DNA of 64,000 nucleotides from Flavobacterium sp. SUN052 (GTDB lineage Bacteria > Bacteroidota > Bacteroidia > Flavobacteriales > Flavobacteriaceae), in assembly GCF_028867935.1 (NCBI RefSeq), contig NZ_JAPQNS010000004.1:124001-188000 (forward strand), given 5' to 3'. This document shows, in pieces, positions 18,228 through 29,700 of the stretch; position 1 is the stretch's first letter; each line of letters begins with the position of its first letter. The notes under the pieces are model-generated. The model was not told the origin of the DNA, made no database searches, and saw only the letters and a program-made list of their open reading frames with translations. The position numbers and the translations under genes were made by a program.

Positions 18228-21200
18228 TCAAGGTTGTGGTTGAATAACCCCCCTGACGACTCGTTGGCAACCGCCCTCACCCGTGACGGTCAGCCGGTAC
18301 TCTTTCAGCATGTTGATTTCGAACAGGCCGGTGGTATTGGTAGAACCGCAACGGATTTCGTACCCGTTGATCCGGTCGAGAATCCACATCCACTCGTACA
18401 ATACCCCGCCAGATGCCTGCACCGTGAAAGGGTTGAGGGGAGACGCTACCGTGACGGTTGCAAAAACGGAGTTTGGCCCCACGACAGTCGCGCTGTTGGG
18501 GAACGCAATAACCACCGAAGGCAAGGGGTTAACCGTCAGGGTGAAGGCGGTTGTCGTAAAACTGCCGCAACTGCCGCCATTGCTAACCAGCACATAGCTG
18601 CCTGCCTGAGCCACCTGTACGCCCACGAGGGCAAGCGTGGCCGACGTTTGGCCGCTCACGACGATGCCGTTCAGGTACCATTGGTAGCTGCTTGCTGTGC
18701 CACTGGCAAAAACCGTTACGTTGCCGCCTTCACAAATGGTTGCACTGCTGGCCGAGAGCGTTGGCACAGTGCCGCCACCGCCCCCCCCTGCGCTCTGGTC
18801 AATGACGAGGGTTGTGGTGCTTCGGCATCCGGCGGCATTACCCACGGTAACGGTGTACGTCCCCGGTGCGTTGGCAAAAGCTGTCCCCGCTGTTGGGCTG
18901 GCTCCGCTTAGGCCCGGCCCGGCGAATGTGTACGAACTCCCGCCCGATGCCGTCAGCGTGAGGCTGGAGATGGCGCAGGTGAGCGTTGTCGAGGCCACTC
19001 CACCCGCACTGCTGCTGAGCGAAGCAATCGGCGCGGTGGTATTGCTAGTGATGGTTGTTGTTACAGCCGTTGTACAGCCGTTGCCGCCCGTAATGGTAAC
19101 CGTGTACGTACCGGCTTCGGTAATACTCCGGCTGGCCCCGCTACCCGCCACCACACCCGCTGGTCCGGCGAAGACATAACTCAGCGAGCTTCCCGTCGAA
19201 CTGGCGGTCAGTATCAGACTTGTTTGCGAACAGGTGAGGGTAGTAGAAGCCACGCCCGCACCTGTAGTGGCCACTAAACTGGCGTTGCCCGGCGGGTTTA
19301 TGTTTTGACTGATGTTTACACTGGTGGTGCTGCTACAGCCGGTAGTGGTGTTAGTCACCGTCACCGAATACAAACCGCTGGCATTAATCACGGCTGTTCC
19401 CGCCGATGTATTAACCCCCGTCAAGCCCGGCCCCGCAAAGGCATACAAATTCCCGCCCGTAGCTGTGAGCGTCAGGCTGACGTTAGCGCAGGTGAGCGTG
19501 GTGGAGGCTGCGCCCGCGCTGGTGCTGGCCGCGAGCGTAGGCGCAGGTGGAACAGAGGTGCCAGTTAGCGTGATGGTCGTTGTACTCCGGCAACCGGTGG
19601 CATTACCTACTGTGACGCTATACGTTCCCGCTGTACTGGCCACGGCCGTTCCTGCCGTAGCATTAGCCCCCGTCACCGATGGCCCCGCAAAGGTGTAGGA
19701 AGTGCCCCCCGACGCGGCTAGGGTCAGGCTAGGCGTAGAGCAACTCAGGGTAGTGGAAGCTACCCCGCCCGCACTACTGCTGAGGGAGGCTACGGGCACG
19801 GTGGTGTCGCTGGTAATGGTGGTTGTTGCCGTTGCCGTGCAACCGTTGCTGCCGGTTATGATAACGGTATAGCTTCCAGCCGCATTGATAGTGCGGCTGG
19901 CTCCACTACCGGCCACCACACCCGCTGGCCCGGCCACCACGTAACTAAAACTCGTGCCAGTGGCCGATGCCGTCAGCGTCAGGCTTGTTTGCGAACAGGT
20001 GAGGGTAGAAGAGGCCACCCCCGCGCCTGTGGTAGCCACTAAACTGGCATTAGCGGGGGCAGTAGTATTTTGGCTGATGGTAAGGGAGGTCACGCTCGAA
20101 CAACCCGTGGTGGTGTTCGTTACGGCCACCGTATAGGTTCCCGCTGCGTTGATCGTCGCTGAATTGCCACTTTGAGCCACCACCCCCGGCCCGCTGAAAC
20201 TATACGAAGTCCCGCCCGAAGCAGTCAGTGTCAGACTGGTACTGGTGCAGGTAAGCGTGGTAGAGACCACTCCGGCTCCGTTGGTGCTGGTCAGGCTGGC
20301 AACGGGCAAACTCGCGCTTTGGCTAATGCTGACACTCGTGGTACTACTGCAGCCGGTGGAGGTGTTGGTTACGGTAACCGAGTATGTCCCCGATGCATTC
20401 ACGACAGCTGTTCCCGCCGAGGTATTGACTCCCGTCAAGCCCGGTCCCGCAAAGGCATACAAGTCCCCCCCCGTAGCGGTGAGGGTCAGGCTGGTGTTGG
20501 CGCAGGTGAGCGTGGTGGAGACTGCACCCGCGCTGGTGCTGGCTATGAGCGTAGGCGTTGGAATACTGATACTGCTGGTGAGCGTAATTGTGGTGCTGCT
20601 CTGGCAACCGGCGGCATTGCCTACTGTGACGGTGTACGTTCCCGCTGCTCCAGCAATGGCTGTTCCCGCTGTGGTGTTGGCCCCCGTCACCCCTGGTCCG
20701 GCAAAGGTATACGAACTTCCGCCCGAAGCCGTCAGCGTGAGGCTGGGGTTGGTGCAGGTGAGCGTTGTAGACGCCACGCCTGCTCCGGTGCTGGCCAACA
20801 GGGTGGCCGTAGGCAGAGGACTGACCGTAACGGTGGTGGTTGCCGAAGCGGTGCGGCCTGTGTTGGCAATGGTTAGCGTAAAGGGTTGTGGGCCGGTGCC
20901 GCTGGCCGTGAGCGTTTGGCTAAAGGCGGTAGTGCTGGCCGTTCCAGTGGTAGTATTGCTGCCGTTGGTGAGGGTAAAATCATACGGAAAACTCACGTTG
21001 CCAATGGTTGCCGTAAACCGCATAGGACTACCCACGCAGACGGTACTGCTAGTGGTCGTAAAGCTGCTGATCGTAATATTCGGGCTAACCGTCAGGCTGT
21101 AGGCAGTCCCTAGACCCGTACACAGACTGGCATCGGTAGCCAGAACAACGACCGAAAAAGTACCCGTTTGCGTGGGCGTACCCGCCAAAATGCCCCCCGT

Positions 21201-23516
21201 CGAGAGGGTCAGGCCGGTAGGCAAAGTGCCGCTGTTGACGGTGAAACTATACGGGCTGTTGCCGCCCGATGCCGTAAACGTCTGGCTGAATGCCGCCCCG
21301 CTAAGAGCCGTCTGCACGGCTGGGTTACTGACAATGATAGTGGGTGAGGCTGTCTGAAACTCCCATGCACCCATATCGAGCGCGCCAAAGAATCGGTTGA
21401 AGCCACCTAAATCCGTTGTCCCGACCGTGGCTGAGGTGGTGGCCGGGTCTGCAGTATTAATGGCTGGTGAGCATGCCCTCAAGGGGGTGTTGGTGGTGGA
21501 GGCAAAAGGTGTAACAGTGGTGGTGAGGTTGCCTGTAACCGAATTATAATTCGTCACCGACTGGTCGAACAAACTGTACCGGGCATTTGGTGTGAATCCG
21601 GTAAGGGTATTACTCGCACCATTGCCAAATAATACACAGTTATTCAGCGTAATGGCACTATTGCTGCTGTTAATTGCCCCACCCCCGGCGGTAGGGGCTG
21701 TATTGCTCTGGAACGAGCAGTTGGTGAGGGTATAACTGCTGCTCGTATTGTCGATAGCCCCGCCCGAGGTGGTGGCTGAGTTGCTTTGAAATGAGCTGTT
21801 TACAAACCGAAGCGAACTGAAAAAATTATAGACACCTCCTCCTGTGGCTCCCGAATTACTCCGAAAATCGCAGTTGGTTATCGTTGCCGTCACGTTGTTG
21901 AAATTGGTGATGGCTCCGCCCGTTGTGGTGGCCCGGTTCTGTTGAAACAGGCAGTTGGTAATGGTAGGTGAACTGCCGTTGTTGTTGTACATGGCTCCGC
22001 CCGTGGGAGCCGCGTTGCTTACAAACGTACAACTGACCAGCACGGGCGAACTAACGGACTGGCTACTTGCGGAAGTTTCGATAGCACCCCCACCAGTCGT
22101 TGCCGAATTACTCTGAAACAGAGAGCCGGAGATGGTCGGATCTGAATTGAGACCAACATAGATCGCTCCGCCGTCGGCGGCTGTGTTGTTCAGAAACAGG
22201 CAGTTGGAGATGGGTGGGTTCGACACCGACATGAGTATGGCTCCCCCCTGACTGTTTGCATTTCCACTGGCCGAGTTGCTCACAAACGTACAACTTGTGA
22301 AGGGCGAATTGCTGGTGCTGTTGCCCACCGCTCCGCCCGAAACGGCCGAATTACTCTGAAACAGACAAAGCGAAAAACTAGGTGTACCATTGATGTTGAA
22401 AACCCCTGCGTTTGCATCGGCCCGGTTGCCCTGAAAGGTGCAGCTTGTGACCGTCGGGTTGCTTTGAGCGTTGTACAGGCCCGCTCCACCACTACTTTGA
22501 TTGGCCGTGGCGATGTTGTTCAGAAAGACACAATTGGTGATCGTCGCGTTGCTGTTGTTCTCATTCATAACCCCGCCCCCGCGTGTGGCATTACTACTGA
22601 AAGAGGGGCGGACAATGGTGTTGCTCTCGAAGGTACAGTTCGTGATGGTCGGGCTGCTGTTATCATTACACACACCACCCCCCAAATAGGCAACGTTAGC
22701 CCGGAAAGTACAATTAACCATCGTATAGTTACTGGCGTTAGTGCTGTACATGCCTCCTCCCCGGTTGTTGGTGCCGAAGTTGCCCTCAAACAGGCAGTCT
22801 GTCAGCCGGGGTGTACTGTTGTTATTATACACTCCCCCGCCCGAGTTGTCCGTATTGTTGGGTGGGGACAGAAACGTATTGGTCGAATTGCCCCGAAACG
22901 TGCAGTTAGTGAGTGTTGGGTTGCTGTTGTTGTTCGACATGCCGCCCCCCCGCGAAGTGGCATAGTTCCCATCAAACAGACAATTCGCTATCGTGGGACT
23001 GCTGCTACTGTTATACATCCCTCCACCCTCAAATGAACCTAGCGTGGCATAGCCTCCCGTAATCACAACCCCGTCAAGCAGGGCTGCATTGGTCAGACCG
23101 GCTGGGTTGTTGACCACGTGGTAGCTGTTATCGGTCGTACTGGAAGGTGAACCAATCTCTCCACTCAGTGTAGTACTGGATGGGTTCGTCAGGGTTCGGC
23201 CAGTGGGTCCGGTCAAGGTTGTTTCCGTACCGGCAAACCCACCATAGATTTTTACACCTTCCTTCATGGCGAAACTGATACTGCGATTGGTGGTCGTGGT
23301 GGGTTTATAGAGCCCACCGGCTACCCAGACTTCGTCGCCCGGACCAGCGGCATTTATAGCTCCCTGCAAATCGGTAGTACTATTGGCCCAACTGGTAGCC
23401 GCGCTGGCGGATTGGGTGCCGGTGGTCGAAACATAGCGAGTCTGCGCCTGGGTAGAGACGCTTAAGAGAAGCATTAGGGGCAACGCAAGCCACCAGAAAG
23501 AGTAGAGTTTAGTCAT
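18228..23516 (-). CDS. Giant secreted beta-helix/Ig-like surface protein
   Basis: 1762 aa. The signal peptide (1-25) ends STQAQ. One long beta-helix block (about 26-720) starts TRYVSTTGTQ, contains IYGGFAGTET and many NCxFxxN / GGAxxN repeats, and closes with LDMGAWEFQ. Residues about 722-812 resemble a He_PIG-type Ig-like domain (LPTGLTLSTGGILAGTPTQTG). Seven or eight Ig-like repeats of about 85 residues follow, each with a LTCxxxSLTLTA strand. The C-terminus carries the shared Ig-like domain (SYQWYLNGIVVSGQTSATL) and the most diverged copy of the terminal module (ILDRINGYEIR, GGCQRVVRGVI). The N-terminal block is a clear paralogue of the partial protein at the left edge. Role inferred: surface adhesin; no enzyme motif seen. 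Confidence 0.9.
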   Translation of the reverse strand: MTKLYSFWWLALPLMLLLSVSTQAQTRYVSTTGTQSASAATSWANSTTDLQGAINAAGPGDEVWVAGGLYKPTTTTNRSISFAMKEGVKIYGGFAGTETTLTGPTGRTLTNPSSTTLSGEIGSPSSTTDNSYHVVNNPAGLTNAALLDGVVITGGYATLGSFEGGGMYNSSSSPTIANCLFDGNYATSRGGGMSNNNSNPTLTNCTFRGNSTNTFLSPPNNTDNSGGGVYNNNSTPRLTDCLFEGNFGTNNRGGGMYSTNASNYTMVNCTFRANVAYLGGGVCNDNSSPTITNCTFESNTIVRPSFSSNATRGGGVMNENNSNATITNCVFLNNIATANQSSGGAGLYNAQSNPTVTSCTFQGNRADANAGVFNINGTPSFSLCLFQSNSAVSGGAVGNSTSNSPFTSCTFVSNSASGNANSQGGAILMSVSNPPISNCLFLNNTAADGGAIYVGLNSDPTISGSLFQSNSATTGGGAIETSASSQSVSSPVLVSCTFVSNAAPTGGAMYNNNGSSPTITNCLFQQNRATTTGGAITNFNNVTATITNCDFRSNSGATGGGVYNFFSSLRFVNSSFQSNSATTSGGAIDNTSSSYTLTNCSFQSNTAPTAGGGAINSSNSAITLNNCVLFGNGASNTLTGFTPNARYSLFDQSVTNYNSVTGNLTTTVTPFASTTNTPLRACSPAINTADPATTSATVGTTDLGGFNRFFGALDMGAWEFQTASPTIIVSNPAVQTALSGAAFSQTFTASGGNSPYSFTVNSGTLPTGLTLSTGGILAGTPTQTGTFSVVVLATDASLCTGLGTAYSLTVSPNITISSFTTTSSTVCVGSPMRFTATIGNVSFPYDFTLTNGSNTTTGTASTTAFSQTLTASGTGPQPFTLTIANTGRTASATTTVTVSPLPTATLLASTGAGVASTTLTCTNPSLTLTASGGSSYTFAGPGVTGANTTAGTAIAGAAGTYTVTVGNAAGCQSSTTITLTSSISIPTPTLIASTSAGAVSTTLTCANTSLTLTATGGDLYAFAGPGLTGVNTSAGTAVVNASGTYSVTVTNTSTGCSSTTSVSISQSASLPVASLTSTNGAGVVSTTLTCTSTSLTLTASGGTSYSFSGPGVVAQSGNSATINAAGTYTVAVTNTTTGCSSVTSLTISQNTTAPANASLVATTGAGVASSTLTCSQTSLTLTASATGTSFSYVVAGPAGVVAGSGASRTINAAGSYTVIITGSNGCTATATTTITSDTTVPVASLSSSAGGVASTTLSCSTPSLTLAASGGTSYTFAGPSVTGANATAGTAVASTAGTYSVTVGNATGCRSTTTITLTGTSVPPAPTLAASTSAGAASTTLTCANVSLTLTATGGNLYAFAGPGLTGVNTSAGTAVINASGLYSVTVTNTTTGCSSTTSVNISQNINPPGNASLVATTGAGVASTTLTCSQTSLILTASSTGSSLSYVFAGPAGVVAGSGASRSITEAGTYTVTITGGNGCTTAVTTTITSNTTAPIASLSSSAGGVASTTLTCAISSLTLTASGGSSYTFAGPGLSGASPTAGTAFANAPGTYTVTVGNAAGCRSTTTLVIDQSAGGGGGGTVPTLSASSATICEGGNVTVFASGTASSYQWYLNGIVVSGQTSATLALVGVQVAQAGSYVLVSNGGSCGSFTTTAFTLTVNPLPSVVIAFPNSATVVGPNSVFATVTVASPLNPFTVQASGGVLYEWMWILDRINGYEIRCGSTNTTGLFEINMLKEYRLTVTGEGGCQRVVRGVIQPQP

Positions 23517-23578
23517 GAGAGAGATAAGTAATCGCGTGTGCGTTCGGAATCGTCAAAAGTGGTGCTATTTTCTCCTTC

Positions 23579-23624
23579 GCTGTTAGCGCATTTCGGACAT
23601 TCTCTTCCTCATTTTGGACATTTT
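23579..23624 (-). promoter_or_regulatory. Operator-like element: two 21-bp-spaced direct repeats
   Basis: Third copy of the 45-bp element: GCTGTTAGCG at 23579, CATTTCGGACATTC at 23589 and CATTTTGGACATTT at 23610. It lies 62 bp upstream of the ATG at 23516 and directly downstream of the terminator of the next gene, which shows the site belongs to this gene and not to the one before it. Confidence 0.65.
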
Positions 23625-23637
23625 GCACTTTTGTGCA

Positions 23638-23668
23638 AGAAAAAAGGCCCTAATCAGGCCTTTTTTCT
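23638..23668 (-). terminator. Rho-independent terminator of the 3938-aa gene
   Basis: Arms AGAAAAAAGGCC (23638-23649) and GGCCTTTTTTCT (23657-23668) with a 7-nt loop, 35 bp after the stop codon. On the minus strand the GC-rich stem is followed by TTTTTTCT, a good T-tract. Confidence 0.85.
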
Positions 23669-23702
23669 AATTTGTATTGACATAAATAAATCCCTCTGTT
23701 GG

Positions 23703-26700
23703 CTACCTGGGTAGGCTGGCAATACTACTCTCGACCGTCGTTTTACAGCCGTTTGCCCCTGTCACCGTCAACCGGTATGGCCCCACCCGCGTAATGTTGA
23801 AAAAGCCATTGGTACTACTGTCGACCTGACGAATTTCGTAATTGTTGATCCGGTCGATCACGATCACCCGTTCGTATAACACGCCACCCGTTGCCTGCAA
23901 CACCTCCCCACTATTGAGCAATGAGAGTGTCACCACCGGCGCTGGTTTTACCGTCAGGCTGAATGCCGTTGTCGTAGCCGAGCCACACCCGCCCGTTACC
24001 ACCAGCACATAGCTGCCCCCCTGGGCGGCATCAACGTTGAATAGCGATAGGGTAGGACCACCTGTGCTCACCAGTACGCCATTGCGAAACCACTGATAAG
24101 CCGAGGCCGTGCCGCTGACGCTAGCAGTGAGGATCAGGTTGGCACCTGGACAAACGGCTGAACCGCTACTGGTCAGAGTAGGAATAGGCGCAGCACCGGC
24201 CAGGTTTCCGTAAACGGTAGCGTTGGTTGTGCTGCTACAACCCGTAGCCGTGTTGGTCACCGTAACCGAGTACAACCCACTTGTATTAACCACAGCAGTG
24301 TTGCCACTTTGAGATACTACGCCTGGTCCACTGAAAGCGTACGCCATTCCTCCCGAGGCCATCAGGGTTACCGTTGGTGCGCCACAGGTAATGGTGCCGC
24401 TGCTGATAAGCCCCGCCGTAGGTGGAGTGGTACTCTGGCTGATAACCGCACTGGCCGTGGCCGTGCAGCCGTTGGTTCCTGTCGCCGTAACGGAATAGGT
24501 AGCGGCCGTATTCAGGGTGATGCTGGGCGTAGTGGCGCTGGTCGACCAACGTAGAGCGGTAGCCGAGCTGGTGGCCGTCAGGGTCAGGCTGGGGTTAGCG
24601 CAGGTCAGTGTGCCATTGCTCAGGTTGAGGCTCAACGATGGGGTCGTTGTGTTGCTAGAGACCGTCACGGTAGTTACACTCGAACAGCCTGTAGCCGTGT
24701 TGGTGACGGTCACTGAATACACGCCACCTATATTAACCGTGGCCGAACTTCCCAAACTGGTCACTACGCTCGGTCCGCTGAAAGCGTAGCTATTGCCACC
24801 CGCAGCGGTGAGCGTTATTGCTGTAACTGCACAAGTCAGAGTGCCACTGGCCACCAGCCCCGCTGTGGGCGCCCCCGCACTTTGACTGACTACCACGCTG
24901 GTGGTGCTGGTGCAACCGTTGGCGGCTGTGGCCGTTACAGAGTACGTGTTGGCTGCATTGACCACCAACGTGTTGCTGGTGGTTCCCCCGGTCCAGAGGT
25001 AGCTTGTACCGCCCGAGGCCGTCAGCGTAACGCTGGTTTGGGCGCAGGTCAGTGTGGCCGACGAGGGGGTCAGGCTTAGGGCCGGGCTGGCGGTATCACT
25101 ATAGACTGTGGCGTTGGCTGAAGTTGTACAAGCGTTGCTACCCGTGATGGTCACCGAATACGTTCCGGCTGCATTGATCGTGGCCGAACTACCACTTTGA
25201 GCCACCACTGCCGGTCCAAACACATAGCTCAGGCCTGTACCAGTGGCTAATGCGCTAAGGGTCAGGCTTCTCTGTGCACAGGTTAGTGTGCCGCCCAGAT
25301 TGGCTGTCAGCGTAGCGTTGGTTGGGATTGTAATGTCTTGACTGATAAGCACGTTGCTGCTTACTGCCGTACAGCCATTGGTTCCTGTAGCCGTCACCGA
25401 ATACGTGTTGGCCGCGTTGACAGTAATACTAGTGGTGGCGGCACTGGTCGACCATCGCAGCGCCGTAGCCGAGCTGGCAGCAGTCAGCGTGAGACTGGTT
25501 TGCGAACAGCTTAGCGTAGCACTGACCGGCGGATTGATACTGACACTGGGTGCTATCGTGTTGCTAGCTATTTCTGTAGTCTGGGTGGCCGTACAGCCGT
25601 TAGCTGCCGTGACTGTCACTGAGTACAGGCCAGGCCTGTTTATCACCGCTGACCCGCTACTCTGGCTTGTGACGCCTGGACCGCTGAAGCTATATGAATT
25701 GCCCCCGGTAGTCGTGAGCGTCAGCGACGTTTGGGCACAGGTGAGCGTACCGCCCCCGTTGGCCGTGAGCGTTGGGGTTGGATTGGCGCCAATCGTAGCT
25801 GTGCTGCTGGCCGTTGCCGAACAAGTCCCGATGGTGCAGGTGGCCGTATATGTTCCAGCAACGCTGGTCGAGAAGGCGTTGCCGGTAATCCCCCCCGGCC
25901 AGACTACCGTGCCGCTTGTGCAGCCGCTGGCCGTCAGAGTAATTGTCCCGCCTGCGCAAACCGTGGCCGAACTGGCCACAGTAAAGGTGAACGAAACGGC
26001 CCCCGTACCATTCTCATAAGCGCCCGCGTCAGGTGCTCCCAAATAGGCAACGCCCCGCGCATCAGCGGTGAGGGTGGTGGCAACGCCCGCGTCGATAGCG
26101 GGGTTGCTGCAAGCGCCTATTAGTTCACACGTTTGCACCAAACCGCCTTTGGCCGCAGCCGCCGAGAGCGACACCGGCTGACCAACCCGGTCGGTGGCCT
26201 GGTTGAGGGTGGTCGCTTCGGGTTTGTCGCTCACGTTGCCGCCGAGGGAGGTGTATAACCCACTGAAATGGGGTATCGTATTTTGAGCAAACAGGTTGTT
26301 CTGAAGGGTTATAGTATTGTCGGTGGCAAGTACTGCACCAGCCCCGCTGACCGCTTGGTTACGGAAGGTTGAGTGTCTCAGCGTGAGCGGGTTGTAGCTG
26401 TACAGCGCTTTGCCCGAACTGCTGGCACTATTACTGTCGAAGGTTGAGGTAACCACTGTGCTTGGTCCCGACAGGTTAACGGCTCCGCCCACACCAAACG
26501 TGCCATTAATGGCCGAGTTACTCACAAACGTACACCGTTCGATCAGGGCGGGTGATGAGTTGATGGTTGCGTAACTACCCGTAATCACGGCTCCGCCAGA
26601 ACCTATTGCCGCGTTGTTTCTGAACTCACAATCGGACAGGATCAGTCGCCCACTAAATGCCTGAACCCCACCGCCATCGGAACCAGAAACGGTTGTGCAG

Positions 26701-29700
26701 TTTCGGACGAGGCACCGTTGCATGGTTAACGCAACGGTACTACGGGTCATTACGGCCCCACCGCCACTATATGCAAAACCGGCTAGTGGCGTGCCTACCC
26801 CGTTTTGTAGAATCAGGTTTTGTAACGTCAGAGTTTTGCCCGTTGTTTTGGCCAGAAACAGCCGGAAGTCAGCGCTTCCCGTTGCCCGTTCGATGGTGCT
26901 GCCACCCGTTGCGGTAGCAGGTGTGAGGGCGTTGGCCGAGGTGATAGTCACACTTTTGAGCAATTCGGGCAGGGCCGCCGTGAGCGAAACCGGTCCGGGC
27001 GCGTCAATCGTGATCAAAAAGGGTTCGCAGGCAATCATCGCGTTCATGTCCAGAATAGCCTGCCGCAGGGTATTGGGGCCGCTGTCGGCAGTGCTGGTCA
27101 CGGTAAAACTGGCCGTTGGGCTTACGGTTAGCGAACTGCCTTCGCTAATGCAGTTTTGATAAAGACAGGAAACCGAATAGACAGCCGCCGTGGTCGGAAC
27201 AACAATAGTACCGGTTGTTTCCCCAGTACTCCAGAGCAGAGTTCCAGCTGAACAAGAGGCTGAGAGGGTAGAATTTCCCGGACAACCCGCCGTGCCCGAC
27301 ACAGTAGGCGCTGCTACGGTTCCGGCTATCATTACCCCGATGGGTGTAATGATATTGTTGCCGCTATCATCCTGAACGAATACATAAAAAAGGTTGCTCG
27401 TTGCCACCGTAACGGTATATGGATTCGTAGGCAGGGCCGAGAAGCTCTCCGCGTTGGTCAGTCGGTACTGATACCCGCTACCCGTACCGCCCGAAACCGA
27501 TAGCGAAAAGCCACCTGTTCCCCCGCACACCGCCGACTCATTGCTTACCGTGGCGATGAGGGGCGGTACTTGACTTTCGAAGGCCCCAATATCCTTCCGA
27601 CTGCCAAACACAGCTAATCCGCGTTGATCGGCAAGGTTGCTGGCAGGTGGCCCGGCGTTATAGGCCGGACCGGCAGACTGAATGGCGTGGGTGGGCGTAC
27701 TACCGCCATTGTTGGCTAATGTCGGCAGGAGTACTACCGATGCCATGCCCCTTACGTTGCCTGTTGTGAGGGCATCAAGCGTTGGTCCGATGTCTATACC
27801 AATGAGGTTGTAGCCGATATTGGAATTGAATCCAGCTACCAGGTCAGGGCTACTACCGAGCGACGTGTTCCCCGCAATCAGGCAGTTGTTGATGGTGACG
27901 CGGTTACTGCCGTTGCCGCCGTAGATAGCCCCGCCATCAGCTCCTGTAGGGTTGCCTATAGCTTGGTTTTGGGTAAAGGTGCTGTTGTTGATGGTCAGGC
28001 TCCCCGCAGCGGCTTCGATGGCTCCTCCAGACCGGCCCACATTGCCGCTAAATGTGCAATTGTCGATGAGGCCAGGGGCTGCAACAAATTTTTCTATGGC
28101 CCCACCGTTGCTGATCGCCGTATTGCTGGCAAAAGTACTGTTCGTAATGGTGAACGACCCGCCACCTTGATACATAGCCCCGCCAAAAGACGTTGCCGAG
28201 TTGCCGTAGAGGTAACAATTGTCCAGCCGTAAAGCACCTCCGCTGAGGTTGATGGCTCCCCCGTTGGCGGTATGGCCGTTGGTAAAGGCCAGATACCGAG
28301 CTGCCAATGTGGCCGAACCGGGAATAGTCAGAATCCTGAAATTACTGGATGGCCCCCCGCCATTGAGCGTGATAGCCGTAGTGGTGCTGGATGGCCCTAG
28401 AATCAAGACATCTTTGACTGGGGCGGTTAGCCCAGTAGCCAGATTAATTGTTCCCGACAGGACAAACGTAACCGTAAACGGCCCCGGACACGAACTCGCA
28501 CCAATGTCGGCCAAGGCTTGGCGTAGTGTACCGGCCCCGGCATCAGCCAGACTCGTAACCGTGTAAACCTGGCTCGCTAGTATAGCCGTGCCGCTGGCGG
28601 TGGTTGTACAGACACCAACAGTACAGGTAGCCGTGTATACTCCGGCAATGCTGGTGGAGAAGGTATCGCCCGTAATCCCATCCGGCCAGAATATCGTACC
28701 ACCCGTGCAGCCGCTGGCCGTGAGGGTGACTGACCCGATCGGCGTTCCGGCGACCCCACAAACGGAGGCTGAACTGGCTACAGTGAAACCCGTCAGGGCC
28801 GTGTTGCTGACGATCACAACGGTGTTGCTGGCCACCGTACAGCCGTTGGGAGCCGTGGCGGTGGCAGAGTATGTACCGGCACTGTTCACGGCCAACGTGG
28901 TGGCGGTGGAACCCGTACTCCATCGTAAGCCGGTCTCGGAACTGGTAGACGTGAGGGTCAGGCTGGGCTGGGCGCAAGTAAGGGTGGCCGAAATAGGCGC
29001 AATGCTCACCGTTGGCAGGGCTGTGTCGCTGACGACCGAGGTAGTTTGCGAGGCCGTACATCCGTTGGCGGCTGTAACTAGCACCGAGTAGCTACCTCCG
29101 GTATTGACCACAACGGTGGAACTACTGGAAGGGCTACCGGGCAACAGTCCGTTACTGTTTTGGAAAGCATACATAAGCAAACCGAAACCGGTGGCCGTTG
29201 CCGATAAGGTGGCCGACGTGAGCGAGCAGTTCAGGCTGTTGCTGGCTCCGAGGCTCACCGTTGGCGTAGTAGTATTCTGGCTCACCGTCACGCTCGTAGT
29301 GCTGGTACACCCCGACGCATTGGCTACCGTGACCGAGTACGTTCCCGACTGGTTGGCCAACGCGGTGGCACTGTTCCCGCTTTGACTCAGACCAGGCCCG
29401 GTAAAGGTATAGGACACCCCACCCATAGCCGTGAGCGTCAGCGACGTTTGGGCGCAGGTGAGCGTGCCAGCGTTACTAGCCGATAGCGTAGCCGTGGGGC
29501 TTGCACCAATCGTAGCTGTGCCGCTCGCCGTTGTGTAGCAGGTTCCAATGGTGCAGGTGGCTGTGTAGATGCCGTTAACGCTGGTGGAATAGGTGTTGCC
29601 CGTGATCCCACCTTGCCAGTTGACAGTGCCACCCGTACAACCGCTGGCAGTGAGGGTAACTGACCCGGCCGACGTTCCGGTGCCCGCACAAACGGAGGCT

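Noticed and set aside
20245..21102. 285-residue plus-strand frame opposite the 1762-aa gene
   Set aside because: Valine/leucine-rich antisense of the Ig-like repeats. It repeats with the same period as the sense gene and has no independent features.
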